This document shows, piece after piece, positions 26,497 through 39,300 of a stretch of 64,000 nucleotides of DNA; within the stretch, counting starts at the first letter, position 1; each line of letters starts with the position of its first letter. The DNA lies in assembly GCA_012861695.1 (NCBI GenBank), contig JAAOOA010000086.1:23111903-23175902 (forward strand). The letters run 5' to 3'. A model generated the notes under the pieces. The model worked only from the letters and a program-made list of their open reading frames with translations. It searched no databases and had not been told where the DNA came from. The DNA comes from Trematomus loennbergii (Eukaryota > Chordata > Actinopteri > Perciformes > Nototheniidae). The translations under genes and the position numbers were made by a program.

Positions 26497-27074
26497 CAGG
26501 GGTGTCAAACTCAAGGCCCGTGGGCCAAATCCGGCCCGCGACCTCATTTTATGTGGCCCGCAAGAGCTTGCAAAGAATATTATATACAATACAATTGGTG
26601 TAATTGTTGAATATTTGCTTTCAATTATTTGCCCTAGACTTCTGCTTTCAGACGTAGTTATTTATGAAGTTATTACGAGAACTGATAATAATCCAATGCA
26701 GAGGCAATAATGTAATATAATACATTATTTAATATATATTATATATTTACATATGTATATTTATATTGAGAAGCCAAGAGTGTGCAAAGCTGTCATCAAG
26801 GCAAAAGGGGGCTAATTTGAACAATCTAAAAATAAATCATATTCTGGATTTTTTAACAATTTTTTCTTTACTAGATAATTCCATATGTGTTCTTCTATCG
26901 TTATTTTTGTATTCATCTACAATGTAGAAAATTATTAAAATAAATAAAAACCTTCGAATGAGAAGGTGTCCAAACTTTTGACTGGTACTGTATATTTATA
27001 TAGTTACAACCGGCCCTTTGAGTGTAACCATAATGCTAATGTGGTCCACGATGAAATTGAGTTTGACACCCCTG
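26497..27074. mobile_element. hAT element (CAGGGGTGTCAAACTC type) with perfect 8-bp duplication
   Basis: The termini CAGGGGTGTCAAACTCAAGG and, inverted, CAGGGGTGTCAAACTCAAT are flanked by identical 8-bp copies TCTTAGAC at 26489-26496 and 27075-27082. It is non-autonomous. Sequence near each end is typical of this family (GGCCCG, CCGGCCC). Confidence 0.93.
26760..26993 (+). mobile_element. 5'-truncated Tc1/mariner remnant inside the hAT element
   Basis: The right terminus AAGGTGTCCAAACTTTTGAC then TGGTACTGTA is the inverse of the Tc1-family end CAGTACCAGTCAAAAG. Upstream, about 26790-26830, lies a relic of the transposase C-terminus (AVIKAKGG-like) followed by the family's AT-rich tail. No left terminus was found. 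The left limit is approximate. Confidence 0.75.
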
Positions 27075-27082
27075 TCTTAGAC

Positions 27083-30000
27083 ACTCAACAGTTGAACCAA
27101 GGTAGCGTAATAATCGTTCAGAAAAGCCTGTTTTAAGATTTATATTAGTTTCTGATTCTGGAAAAGTGAGAAAAACAGTCAAATCATGCCCCAAACTACT
27201 GCATCTCTTAACTGTCTCTTTAACCTAAACACACACACTATTATTGAATAGTAATCTTCTTGTGATGAGAAGATCTGATGATGAATTCTGAAACTTTTTC
27301 AATACTCATTTGCCAGCTTTCTCCCCTGTTCTTGAGTTCACCCTGAGAGCGACACAGTCAGAAGCACGTGCACACTTCTTACACTTTTATTCACTGAAAC
27401 TCATTGGAGCAACCCAAGAGAGACCGCCTCCTGTATTAAGACACCCAACCCCGACCTGTTGGGGCTCTATTATGTCAATGTGTGATTTTCTGTTCATCAC
27501 ACATTCACAGTGATGGGTGCTCTGTCGACGCTCTGTTTTTCTGAAGGTGTAATGCCCTGAACCTCTGAACGAATGATCCAACAGTAATCCCAATTCACAA
27601 ACGGTGAAGTGTGCACAAACTGAGTTGTATCTTATATTAACTGCGTAGGGCTCAGGCTCATTGTCTATCTCTAGTTACCCTATGTATTTATGTTACATAC
27701 ATGAGAGTTGTTTTGATCTTCTTCACACCATCAGTAGAAACATTTAAACAGTTATTTTAAAGTTGCAGTTAATTAAATCATATTTAACCGTTGGTTGAAA
27801 TAGGGTTATGTATAGTCACATACACATTCTGTGGCCTCCTATTTCAATTGAGCCATTGCAGTAAAGAAACTACTCATCTTGTGGGATTAAGCATTGCTTT
27901 TCCCAGCAATGGGTCAGTAGTGATGGACTTGCCACTAAAAGCTTCATTATTAGATTGTAAACCTGTTTACACTGTGCGCTTAGAACTCTAGAGATGAAAG
28001 TAAAATCTCTAGTTGTAACTTTAGACAATCTTCATTTGTATAAACCTAATTCCACCTCTGAAACCTGGCTTATACAACAACAGACTGTCATACATATTGA
28101 CACCACAATAACACAGTTCTAAAGTGACGACTGTATCTCTGTGTCCCTCTGCCCATAACAACAATAACCCGTCTAATAAACAGAGACTGCGACAAGTAGA
28201 GAAGCAATGCGGCCCAGACTCCGGTCTGCTTCACTGGACCTGAACACAACCATTTCATCTGTTGAGCCAGCAGGCCAAATCAAGTGGTCTTTATTAAAGT
28301 CTCTGTGATGGATTCACCCCCGGCCTCCCCCGCTGTGATCTATCGCCTGTCCAGCCGTTGGAGGTCGTAATAAACTTGTTTCGCGATGGGGTCACTGCAT
28401 GCGAGTGGGGCATGTTTGTGTGTGGTTCTGCTCGTACAGCACGTTACGTGGGTCAGGTCTACAGTCACGACCTTTGCTTTGAACATCCATATCTGCTGGC
28501 ACTGCATCCCCTCGTCATGATAGTGGTAGTTTCCTCCCAGATTCTAGCATGATTGCATCATATATTTATAGGCGCTCACATTTGAGCTATGGTCAGGCAC
28601 AGTAGCAGGGCTGTTATCCCTTTGAGTGGTTTTACTGTCTTCAGCAGCTCCTGCATATTTCCTTTCCAGTATTAAATCAAAGGCAGTTAGGCGTTACTAA
28701 GCCCTTCAGATTCAGTGAAGACACACACAGAAAAGTTATTTATTCAAGCAATTTATTTGTTAAAAAGATCTCCTTATTTTTTAAGTTTCCTTCTTAAGCA
28801 CCCCTGACTTCATCATGCTCAATGTCTCATTTCTGCAGTCCATGAATCACACTTGGAGACTGCATTAAGCAAAGCAGATGAAATGTGTGAGTGTAATGTC
28901 TGTCTGTATTTTAGAGAATGACGCAGAACAATTAGCAGTCGTTGCAGACAGAGACAGGCGACGTGTGTTGTGTTTCAGTCGACTGCCGTCCCCAGCGTCT
29001 CCGGGACATTCAGGTCAAAGTTAGTACGAGGAGAACCCCCATCTGCTTTCTAATGGGCACCACAGGGACCAGTGTTATTGGATGATTCATCAGATCAATG
29101 GCCGGCATCTTGACTTCCTGAGTCCAGCATGCGGGACTTGTTGAAGTGTTGTAGCTTACATGGCAACAAGCTCCTGGCACTGTGGATTATAGGCACCAAC
29201 GATTACACATGATTTTTATTGTAAGTAAATGTTCAGCTTTGATCCCATTGCAATCTTTCATTTTGGAAAGTAAACCCCACCAGTGAAAGTGCATAATGTG
29301 CTTTTATGAGTGAAATCCCTCACAAATAAAGTTTTATGAGAGGTGTGCCAGGACATATTTGGAGATATTATATTCTGTAAGCCCCTTTGGAGGAGGCAGC
29401 AAAGGGCAAAGCATGTTATTGTTGTTGTTCTTTATGGTGTTGTTTTATTGACAGTGATAAACCATTAAAGGCACTGTAATGTAGGTTATCATACGTTATT
29501 GTGCATGGCTGAACTGCAGTTTTCAACAAGCACTGACAGTCTTATAATGTGACTAGAATACAGTTCTGTGGATTGAATAGGGGCATTATCATTTAATATT
29601 ACATCACAAGTACAAAGACTCCAATTAATAAAGCATGTAGTGCCAGAATAAAACATTACAGAAGAATATATTGTATAGTATATACACGGTTTGGTCTTGA
29701 TTTATTGCAGTTGTTAACAGCAAACAGACAAACACACAACAAAGGTTTTCATACTTGAAAATATAAAAATAGATATGTGTTAAAGTGTCTCTAAAGATTT
29801 TTCGATTAATTGTTCATTTCATTTTATAACGGATCATAATTAACTGCAACTGTTTTTTCATTTATAGCAAACATAATTTCCTCTTCCTCACTCAGCTGCA
29901 CAATCCCTATTGAAACCTTGTGAATAAAAATAGTTGGTTGAATGTATCTGTAATGAATTCATATAACCAGTCATATGCTCAGAGTCCGCACATTGCCCAA

Positions 30001-30103
30001 GACAAAAGCTTAGAGCCTCTTTTCAAGATGTCCAGAAGCTGAAACCACCAACAGTCCGAGTCAAATTTCCTCCCAAAAATACAATTTCCTGGATATTTTT
30101 CTT
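27083..30103. other. 3' flank of angpt2, no gene seen
   Basis: Part of the proximal portion may be angpt2 3' UTR if the AATAAA at 29701-29706 is the signal used. No other gene is visible. Confidence 0.65.
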
Positions 30104-30109
30104 TTTATT
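30104..30109 (-). terminator. possible angpt2 polyadenylation signal AATAAA
   Basis: TTTATT on the plus strand reads AATAAA on the minus strand, 54 nt after the angpt2 stop codon. This would give a very short 3' UTR. Another AATAAA at 29701-29706 is an alternative, giving about 460 nt of 3' UTR. Sequence alone cannot choose. Confidence 0.3.
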
Positions 30110-30162
30110 CATCGGAGGCAACATTCACTTCACTTATCTGCATCCTGCAAATGCCACGTCTG

Positions 30163-30320
30163 TCAGAAGTTAGCTGGGCGCACCATCATGGTTGTCATGG
30201 TAGTCATCAGATTTGGACCTTTCCAATAGTACCACTTAATGCCGTTGTAGCGAACAACACTGGAGGAGCTTGGGTAATAAATGCCATTCAGGTTGGACGG
30301 ACCGCACGCCTCGAACCAAC
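30163..30320 (-). CDS. angpt2: angpt2 coding exon 9: TIE2-binding C-terminus and stop
   Basis: 158 nt including the stop TGA (30163-30165). It encodes [34 protein letters not shown] and [17 protein letters not shown]. This is the P subdomain that contacts TIE2. Compared with human ANGPT2 the only length change is loss of one Trp from the GGWWFDACG motif (here GGWFEACG). At the three-residue position where ANGPT1 has TAG and ANGPT2 has PQR, this gene reads PSS. The acceptor polypyrimidine tract is a (CT)n microsatellite. Confidence 0.96.
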
Positions 30321-33300
30321 CTGAGGAGAGAGAGAGAGAGAGAGAAAGTGGCACAGAGTTCAAGGAAAAAAAGGTCTGAGTTAATTACATTTGAGTTCAT
30401 GAAATGAAAAACCCAAATGTAGTCAAGCAGTAACTTTATATTGGCGCGAGGGAAAATGAAATGCTTTTTGAGACATTTACAAGGGGGTGGATAGAAATGT
30501 TTAACAAGAAGTGTTGTAAGGAGAGACAGATTAAGATGAAGCAGTTGAGGGTACCTCCGGACGCCAGCTGGGAGCACTTGCAGGTGCAGCGGTCATTGTC
30601 TCTGTCCTTGGTGCTGAACGGGGTGCCGGTGTGGGTGAGGCTGCTGGTCCGACCCGCTGTGCCACTGAAGCCCTCGGCGTGAAGGCTGCGTTTTGGAAGA
30701 GCAAATCATTTGAGGGAAAAAGCACCGCCAGAGGCACTTGTATTGATTATTTAAAGCTGTGTTTGGAAGCTCCTTGGCAGTGGAGTGGATCCAGCCCAAA
30801 AAAGAAAATCATTTAATAATGTTTTGGTCAAGTTTACACAGCACAATAACGTCTATGATTCCTTAATGCGACTTGACACCAGAGAAGTATAATAGGGAGT
30901 CCTGCTTTCTTTGGTTTGAGTTGCTGTTTAAGAGAGTTTGAAATTCACTTTTAATTTGACACTCTTTTCTCTAACTTTTGAAAGCCTCTGGGCAAACCTG
31001 ACATTATGATTTTATTTTGGCAAGGAAGACAGCATCTTAAGTAGGGCAACACCCAGGGCTCATCTCTTTTTCCCCACCACCTTGTAATTTAAAGTATGTG
31101 TAGAGCTGTGGCTGCAGAATGAACAAAACAAGAAAAGCCTGTACACATCTTATCAAAGATGAACAATTAAAGAACACATAATGAAAGAACAACCTCTTCA
31201 AACCACTGTAGGTGATCACAACCTGTTTAGTATGTGTGCAACACTTTTTAACACAAGGTACCATCTCCCCTAGCTTTCCATTGTTGGCAAACATCAATAC
31301 AAAAAGTAACTTAAATAGCTTCTCATTATTCCTCCTCCATGCTGTGCTTTGTGAAACAACACCAACCGTCTGAAACAAATCTTGTGCAAGTTAAATTGAT
31401 TCCCTCAATTATTTTCATGCAGCGGCCCGAGCAATGGAGTGTGTGTGTGTGTGTTTCTGCGTGTGTGTGTCAGGACTGGTTTGGAGAGGGTTGAATGAGG
31501 AGGTCAGTCCTGCTGTCTGGCCTCTCCTCTGCCCTGTCATTCTGTCTCGTTAGAAGCAGACTTTCCCCTGAGTTATGTGACCCCCCCCCCTCTGTAGCCC
31601 GGGGCACGCTGTCTGTGATGACTAAATGAAGAAGCCTCCTCTTGAATTTGTAAGTTCACAGGGCAGGGCATCGCATCATGAGGCGCAGCAAGAGGGGAGT
31701 TGGAAATGGCCGTGCTTGGGACGAGAAAAATGATGGAATTGCAGAGAGGCCGAGTTGAAGCGAGGGGATATTTTTGTTAGATGAGTTAACTTTTCCCTTC
31801 ACGATGAATCGGTGATGTGGAGAAAATTAAAACTATCAAATTAGACAGGATTGCAACCAAGCCTATTGGATGGCTGTTGAACGTGCCAGCTATTTATACT
31901 CTGCAAAAGTTTTACATTAACCATGACTTCCAGATGCATTAGTTCAGCTATCCCACCAAAACCGCAAACCACACGCTAATCCTTTTCAAGGTGATTGTCT
32001 TTTCAATTTGTTATTGTATCCTGTAATGACCAATATACTGTTACATTCAAAGGAATACTCACCCTCGGTGTAACTCTAAGACTGGCTGTTCTTGGCTACT
32101 TGAAAGGGGAAAGCGGTCTGTCATGCTGATGATTAATGTATGAATAATGTTGCTGAGTTCTAGGTGAAGACCTCAATATTGCTCTAGGGAACGCGCTGAA
32201 TGCAGCTGAGGAGGAGGATTGCTTTGGCTGACTAGCTTCACAGCCTCAGCTTGGGAGTTTTAATATAAACCCACAGACGAAGCCAGGGTCTCGAGCATGC
32301 TAGTAAAGCTGGTGCATATTGAACTAGTTACAGAAAACATGATCTCAGAGGTAGCAGGCTACAGAGGTGATTATATTCATTCAGGTGCTTCGCCCCACAC
32401 AGAGTAGCCTGCAGCAGAATTGTGAAACATTCCGTTTCATTGCGCTAATTATGTGGAACAAACTGAAGGCAAATGCAATTTGCTGCACTATTAGGGATGT
32501 TGGAAAGCATACTCCCACATATGATTATGATTTTTCATCTCACACAGCGTCAATCTCTCTACAAAACAAGGGACAATGCCTGGGAATTACTATGAAATCT
32601 AAACGGAACTGTTTACGTTTTGTTTGTTCTGTCTGTTTTGCAAGGCTTAAGCCCACACGTAATCTTGTTAGTGATTGCAGGGTTACTGAGGAGCTTGCTT
32701 TGAGTTGTCAGCTCCTGACGGGGGGGGCAGGTATTGCCAAGCGTTACTGTTATACTCCAGTGGAGGTGGCTCCCCTCAGGGATTTTAGGGGCAACGTGAT
32801 GGCAGAGGAAAAATGGAGACAGACAAAAGTGTCTCTGTGTGCCCTCCTCTGAGCTCATCATTTTGAATGACATTCTTAAAAACGGTCCAAGTGGTTCTTT
32901 AACTTCAGTGCTCGGGTAACAAAGTGGAGAGAAAATAAAGAAGAGTTTGAACTGTTGATAACGGTTTCTAATCTGTCGCTATTTTTAAGAGTCCTACACC
33001 CAGAGGGGAACACATGAATGCTGCATTGCAATTACGCCACACGCAATAGAAACTCTTAATAGAACAATTTACTGAACCTTCATTATTTATGTCTGATTTC
33101 TGACAACGTAAAATCATTTAATTGGAGACCTGAGTAGTGTTTTAGGAGCAGGTTGCATCAGCTGTTTCATAATTGCATGGTTTGATTATTAAAAGTGAAT
33201 TTTAATCAGAGCATGGCACGAATACAAGCCAGAATGGAATCTGGATGTTCAGTAAGGATTTCAAAGCGTATTACCTGTAGTTGTTGTCCTCTCCATCTAT

Positions 33301-36300
33301 GTGGAAGCGATCGTAATTTGAGAAAGCTTCGTTCCCCTCTCTGTCTTTCAGCTGGACGTGCAGACTGTATTCCTGGGAGCTGGTCAGCGTGTGGATGATA
33401 TCATTCCCCAGCCAGTGTTCCCCAGACGGCTCTCCAAAGCCCTGGATTAGACACAAAGAAGAAAATATTCAAACAAAGGGGGGATTTTACCAGCATCCTG
33501 CCAAGTGTTTTTGGAGCTAATATGAAAATAGACCACAATTTAAGAAGTAAAATGTATCACTTTGATGACTTGAGACAGTCCACTGAGAAATACTCCACTC
33601 CCAAAGCAACGGTATGGTCGATTGAGACTTTAATTTCCCTTAATATCCTATCAAAGCTCAAATTGTGTCTGCAACACTTAAAAGCAATGACGTTGTTGCC
33701 ACATCCACTTTTAGTTTGAACTGCAAAGCTGGGACATGAACACGCGTTTTCTATTTTCGTTCATGTGAAACAACACTAAATGATTACTGATGGAGAATGT
33801 GCAGGACATAGGAAATACTAGAATTTTATGGTATGCTACTTGGAAATACAGGACGTGAAACCAAACAATTACAGATGCTTCGATAGATGTCTTATTTGGT
33901 GAATAAACACTTTTCACTTTCTCGATCAACAAAACCCTGCAACCTCTCTGTGCCCAATTCTCCACCCAAAAAACTAATCCTCTCACCGCTGTTAAAAGGC
34001 CCCTTTCTTTCTTTTCCTGTTTTTGTGAGTAAGCCAAACTAGAGAAAAAGTACACCACGGTTATCTACATACACTGGCGCATAGGTTTTTTTTCAGATAT
34101 CAACGTTTTTGGAGAAGCTTTGTATATTTAAAAATGCCCTTGCGTGACCGTGCGTATCTGAAATTCATATTGCTGTACAGAAGTTTGTTTCATCAGCATG
34201 TGATATTAAAATGAATTCTAACCTTATCTCACATATACTTTGGTCGCACATCCAAGAGACAGAAAGCTGTTAAAAGGATCTATTTTTGATTGTATCTGAT
34301 ATCTTAAGGTTTTAATGATCTGATGACACTCAACAGCACTTGTCACCAACACTATAAGATAGCATCGCATATACATAGCAATTATAATTCCACATGTCAC
34401 TTAGAAGTAGAAGTTACAGTTCTATCCCTGAATGTGAAATAGAGATTAACTTGAACTCGACTAGAATACCCCACCATCTTTTCATTTGTATGATTTCAGA
34501 TTTTTCGTTTTTTAAATAAATTGTGTTTTATTTCAAGTCCTAGGTTTCTATGTTAACGTTATGTTGTAAGTAATAGGGGATATAAATCCATAGAAATCTT
34601 TATTGTATGTCAGTTACGTCCTCCCACATTCCCCTCGCCTGAAATATTTCTATGGTAGATTTTCTTCTTATATGATGGAACGCACTCTACCACCATCATC
34701 TAAACATCTATTCAGCAATGGTGTTCATTCCTGTAGCAGAGTTCAGGGATGAGCATTGAAGCAATTCTGATAGCTTTCCTATTAATGTATCAACTGTTTA
34801 TGCCTGTATACGGAGGCGGGTTATAAAGAAACCGATATATGAAAGAAGTGTCATAGCCTTAACTCTGAGCAGCGTGTCAATGTTTAAATAATGTCAACAG
34901 GTTGAAGGCACAGTAATAGGAACATGATTTCGCCGCAGCGTTAAATGAAAACAGATACAGTGAGCCACGCGGGTGAGAAGGCTTTGACAGAAATGTTTTC
35001 ACCGCGGGAACAGATGCCGCCACTCGAGGGAAACGATAATAAAAAGCAGCATTCTATTCAAAGAGACGGCTTAAGAGGTGGCAAGAAATGTGGCTTTTGC
35101 TAATGAATCTCACATAAGGCTGTCAGGTAAAAGTGTCTTCTTTTGACTGACGCAAGCAAATGTGAGAGGTGGATTCACCGTGTGATTAGGCTTAATGACT
35201 CGATAAGCATGTAACCATTAAGACTAATCACGTTTTCGAGGCAAAAGCGTCAAATAAACCCTACATTTGCAGATATTAAGAATTCTTTGTTCAGTCTGAC
35301 GAAAGTACACTTTCTCCTGATTTCTAAGTCACTTTCTCCAGCTGTCAGACTGTTTATGGTGTTTAGTAAGAGTGAATACATAGTGAGCGCCTCGGAGCAT
35401 TTCTCATTTGAACAGCAAGGCCTGGAAGCAACAATTGATCAACACACACACCACGGTCTCCGAGGACATGGGGCCGAGGCGGGAAGCATTTCAGTACATA
35501 CGTTATCTGCCATCTTCAGGGCCCCTGTGCTCCCACGCCCCAACTGGACACAAATATTTATCATGCACTTGTGAAAATATTGTTCTTGAAAGAGTTATTT
35601 TTTGTCTCTCCTTCTGGTTGCAGTCACAGTCCTCTCTGGATTCTAGTTTAAATCTGGCAGTTGATTTGCTGGCACGAGTGGCAAGTAATACGTCTTAGCT
35701 CAATCCTTAAAACCAGCCTCACTGTTGTGTTATGTGTCTAATTAAACAGTACAAAGGCTTCAAAGCATATGTGTTTCTATATTGTGCAACAACATATTGA
35801 ATCTATTGAGTATACTTTGTGATGGGGAAAAGGATTATCTCAATCAGTCCGAAAAAGACTAAAGCCAGAGGTGTTGAAACATGCTTGATTTAGCTAGAGA
35901 GCTGTATCAACGTTGTCGGCTCTTGTTTATGATTTCACTCTATCCAGAGTATGTGCTACATTGGTCATTTGACAGCATGACATGCGTGTGTGTTGTGCAT
36001 AAGCATGTGTATTTGGCGATGTGGGAGTTTGACAGGGAGCGGGAACGAGAACAGGTGCAATAACACGGGGGGGAACACAAGGCCGGCCAAATACAACAAC
36101 CGCAGGTCGCCCGGGATCACAGGCTCGCCGGTATCCCACGCCTCGCCGTGCCAAATCACCCACAGACGATTATTGGAACCTCCTGTCCAGTCCCACAGTG
36201 CTGATCCATGCTACACATAATGATATTGATGGACTCTGACCATAACTCTACTGGACTCACCATTTTGTAATCTCTCCACCCACGATGGAAGTTTACGGAG

Positions 36301-39300
36301 CCGTTCCTCCGATGCTGTAGCACCGTCCACCCGCCGCCTCTGGTCTTCATGTCACAGAACACCTGTTCAAATAAAGGCAAATCATAAAAAGCCCTTTTGG
36401 GTTTCGGTTGTACAATCAACTTAGCCGAAGAATGTGTCTTATTATATTAACTCAATTGGAGTTGTGTTTCAAGCCACCTGCAATTCCATGTTTCGACAGC
36501 TGCTGAGAGAAAACTCTGGCTCTTTAGCATCTAATGCTAGCTGGTAGCATCTGTGTTAACCAGCTAGTCCCTTACAGGTGTTGGGTGCTGAGCCGGAGGT
36601 GTATTGTGGGTCCATAAAGTGTTTTTTTAGGACACAAACTTGATGAGACTGAACCGAAACAAACATTTTGTGGGCCGTAAAACCAAATTAGTCAAAAAGG
36701 AGACATTTTATTCACCCTTCATCACCATAAATGACCCCTTTCACGACGCATGATCCTTTGATATTTGATTAATATAACAACATTAATTCATGCCGCTTTG
36801 AACCATTTTTATTGAAAGACGGACAGAGGTTTACTTTGTTTGAAACTAATACTTTACGTAAGCTTGCAATGTGTCCATTTATCAAATATTAAAGCAACGG
36901 TTTAACATGATAATAATCCGTAAATGAAGGTCTAATATAATACAAAATACCATTTGGGATTCATATATTACAACGTTTGAAAATATTTTACTATGAAAGC
37001 TTTTTCTGTTTCAACTATTTCTCCTTGATGTCTACTTGAGTGTTTATGTCAATAAACTGAGATTAGTTCTGGAGTGGTTTACATGAGAAAAAGTGGCAAG
37101 AAATTGCATTAAAACATAAAATGCACTTTAGTCTCTCTGCTGTTTGAAGTATGCCTTGGAGTCCTCAGGAATTGGGCGAGTGGGGGACCCAACATTTCAG
37201 GGTGTCACGCAATGATACGACCCAGGTGGGAAGGAAAAACAACATATCAGCCTCTCATCCCCTCGAGTGGGGGTTGAGGAAGAGGCATCTGCGTTTTTAG
37301 TTACACACACTGTTTTCTTCTTACTTGGCTGCACATTCTGCCATATGTAGATATGTTTGGGAGAACAAACAGGAATGGATTACACTCATTCGTCTGGTGA
37401 AAGCATTTGAAATGTAGACTTGTTAAGGGACTTGTTTTACAAATTCAAGGTGTTCGACTGGACATATTCCAGCTTCCCTTAGGAATCGTGATTGAATGAA
37501 TGGTGAATTTCTCCGTGGGTGGTAAGATTAGATCCTTCTCAATGTGCTAACTCTTGTTAAAGTACATTCAGTGTGCATACCTCAAGGCTGCAGGGCTTTG
37601 ACAGTTTTCTTAGGCACCTTATTTGCATCTCTACGCAATGTTGGCACCTGAAATTGCAGATACTGTCGTGACATTTCTGACACAACGTAAACAACCTGCA
37701 ATGTGGTTAATTACACAGTTTGCCAGTTTTTTTTTAATGCTGCTCACCATACCACCCTGACCTATCAGTCCTCACAGTCTGGCTGTTTGGATGCTGGTAT
37801 GTGGACAGCATCCCAAGGGCTCTCTCTTTTTCGACAACTGGCTATTTTCTGCTAAAAAATGGAATGAGAGTTTCCAGCACTTTCCCAGAATAGGAAAGCT
37901 AATACAAGGTTAAAAGGCACTCTGGTCTTTTACCTCTGAAAAAAGCAGACTGGCAATATGCTGTGATTATCCTCTGGAATATAAAGCCGATGTTCTGGCC
38001 TTAAAAGCATCTCACTGAATACAACAACAGATTTTTGAAATAGATTATTTTTGTGCTATGTCCCTAATGTGATGATTTTATAGTTTTTCAGCCCAGATAC
38101 ACATTTAAATCTCCAAATTCCTTTATTATTAAGCAGCAAGGAGTCGTTTAAGTCCAAATCTATTTGAATAAAATGTTAATATCCAGACAATTTAAGCGGT
38201 ATTATGATTTAAAAAAAAAAAGATTATGTTGTGGTGATTATTCAAAGGGCTTTCAGGGGACACAATAGTTTATTCACAATCTGTGTTGAGAAAGAAGCCC
38301 TAACGCGGTTAATGCTAAGAGTCCTGTGCATATGGTTTTTTAAAACATGCACAACAAAGTTATGAGAGAAGCTGTTCCAAGCTATTAATGATGTGCTTTG
38401 TAAACACATTACTATTTACAACCTTGGTGATTAAAAGTTACATCGATGGATAACAGTGTCTCAAAGCCAAATCTGAATTCCACACTTTTTATCTCTTGTC
38501 CAACTGTGGAGGCCCGCTCTCCGCTTAAAAAAATAGGGTAATTTGTATACTGTATGCCCCAGTTGTACGCAGCCACCCAGATTGCCATCCACATAAGAAT
38601 AAGATGGCATAGTTTGAAAGCAGCAATGATTTGGGAAGAACTAACTCGCATCAGAGGAAACGTACATTGGCCCCAGTTGGCAGGAAACACATGGCACCAG
38701 CGCCTAACACCTGGCTGCCTTACCCACAGGAAATGAAAAGGAAGAACAGGGAAAACAGAGGCTGTAAGAGATGGTGCCAACTAGCAAACTGGAGTGAAAG
38801 TCATGAATAACAGAACGTAGAGAAGATCGTAGCCATAGCTAGCTGGGATTTAAACAGAGGATAGCCTGCTGCTGCATGCTTTGGTTGAGTTAGCAATGGC
38901 TAACTATTTCAGGTCAGCCGAGGTACCTCTAAGCTTTTCTGACTTTGCATTCAGCAGCACACACCATGAAGCCTGCAGGGCACAGTGCTTCTGTTGCTTA
39001 TTATTTTAGCTCTCTGTTACCAGCATGGTACTGTATTTCCATCAACCCCTCTCCCAAAAGACCCTGCAAATTACCATCGCATCAGGCTAGTTTGTCCATC
39101 CAGTGTTTACTGTGGGCGGAAACGTAATGATAAGCCCTTTGAATGTCATTATGCAGTCTGCGAGAGCTTTTCAACACTCAGACCGGGCAACAAAACAGGA
39201 TCATAGCGCTAAATACTGAACAACAAATGGGTAAAATGTCTAAAAAAAAAACGTTCTTGTCACAGTCGGTTAGAGGATATTTGCAAGGAAAGGTAAATGA

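Noticed and set aside
38412..38780. 122-codon minus-strand open frame in angpt2 intron 5
   Set aside because: No homology recognised, no splice context joining it to angpt2, and the flanking exons join in phase without it.
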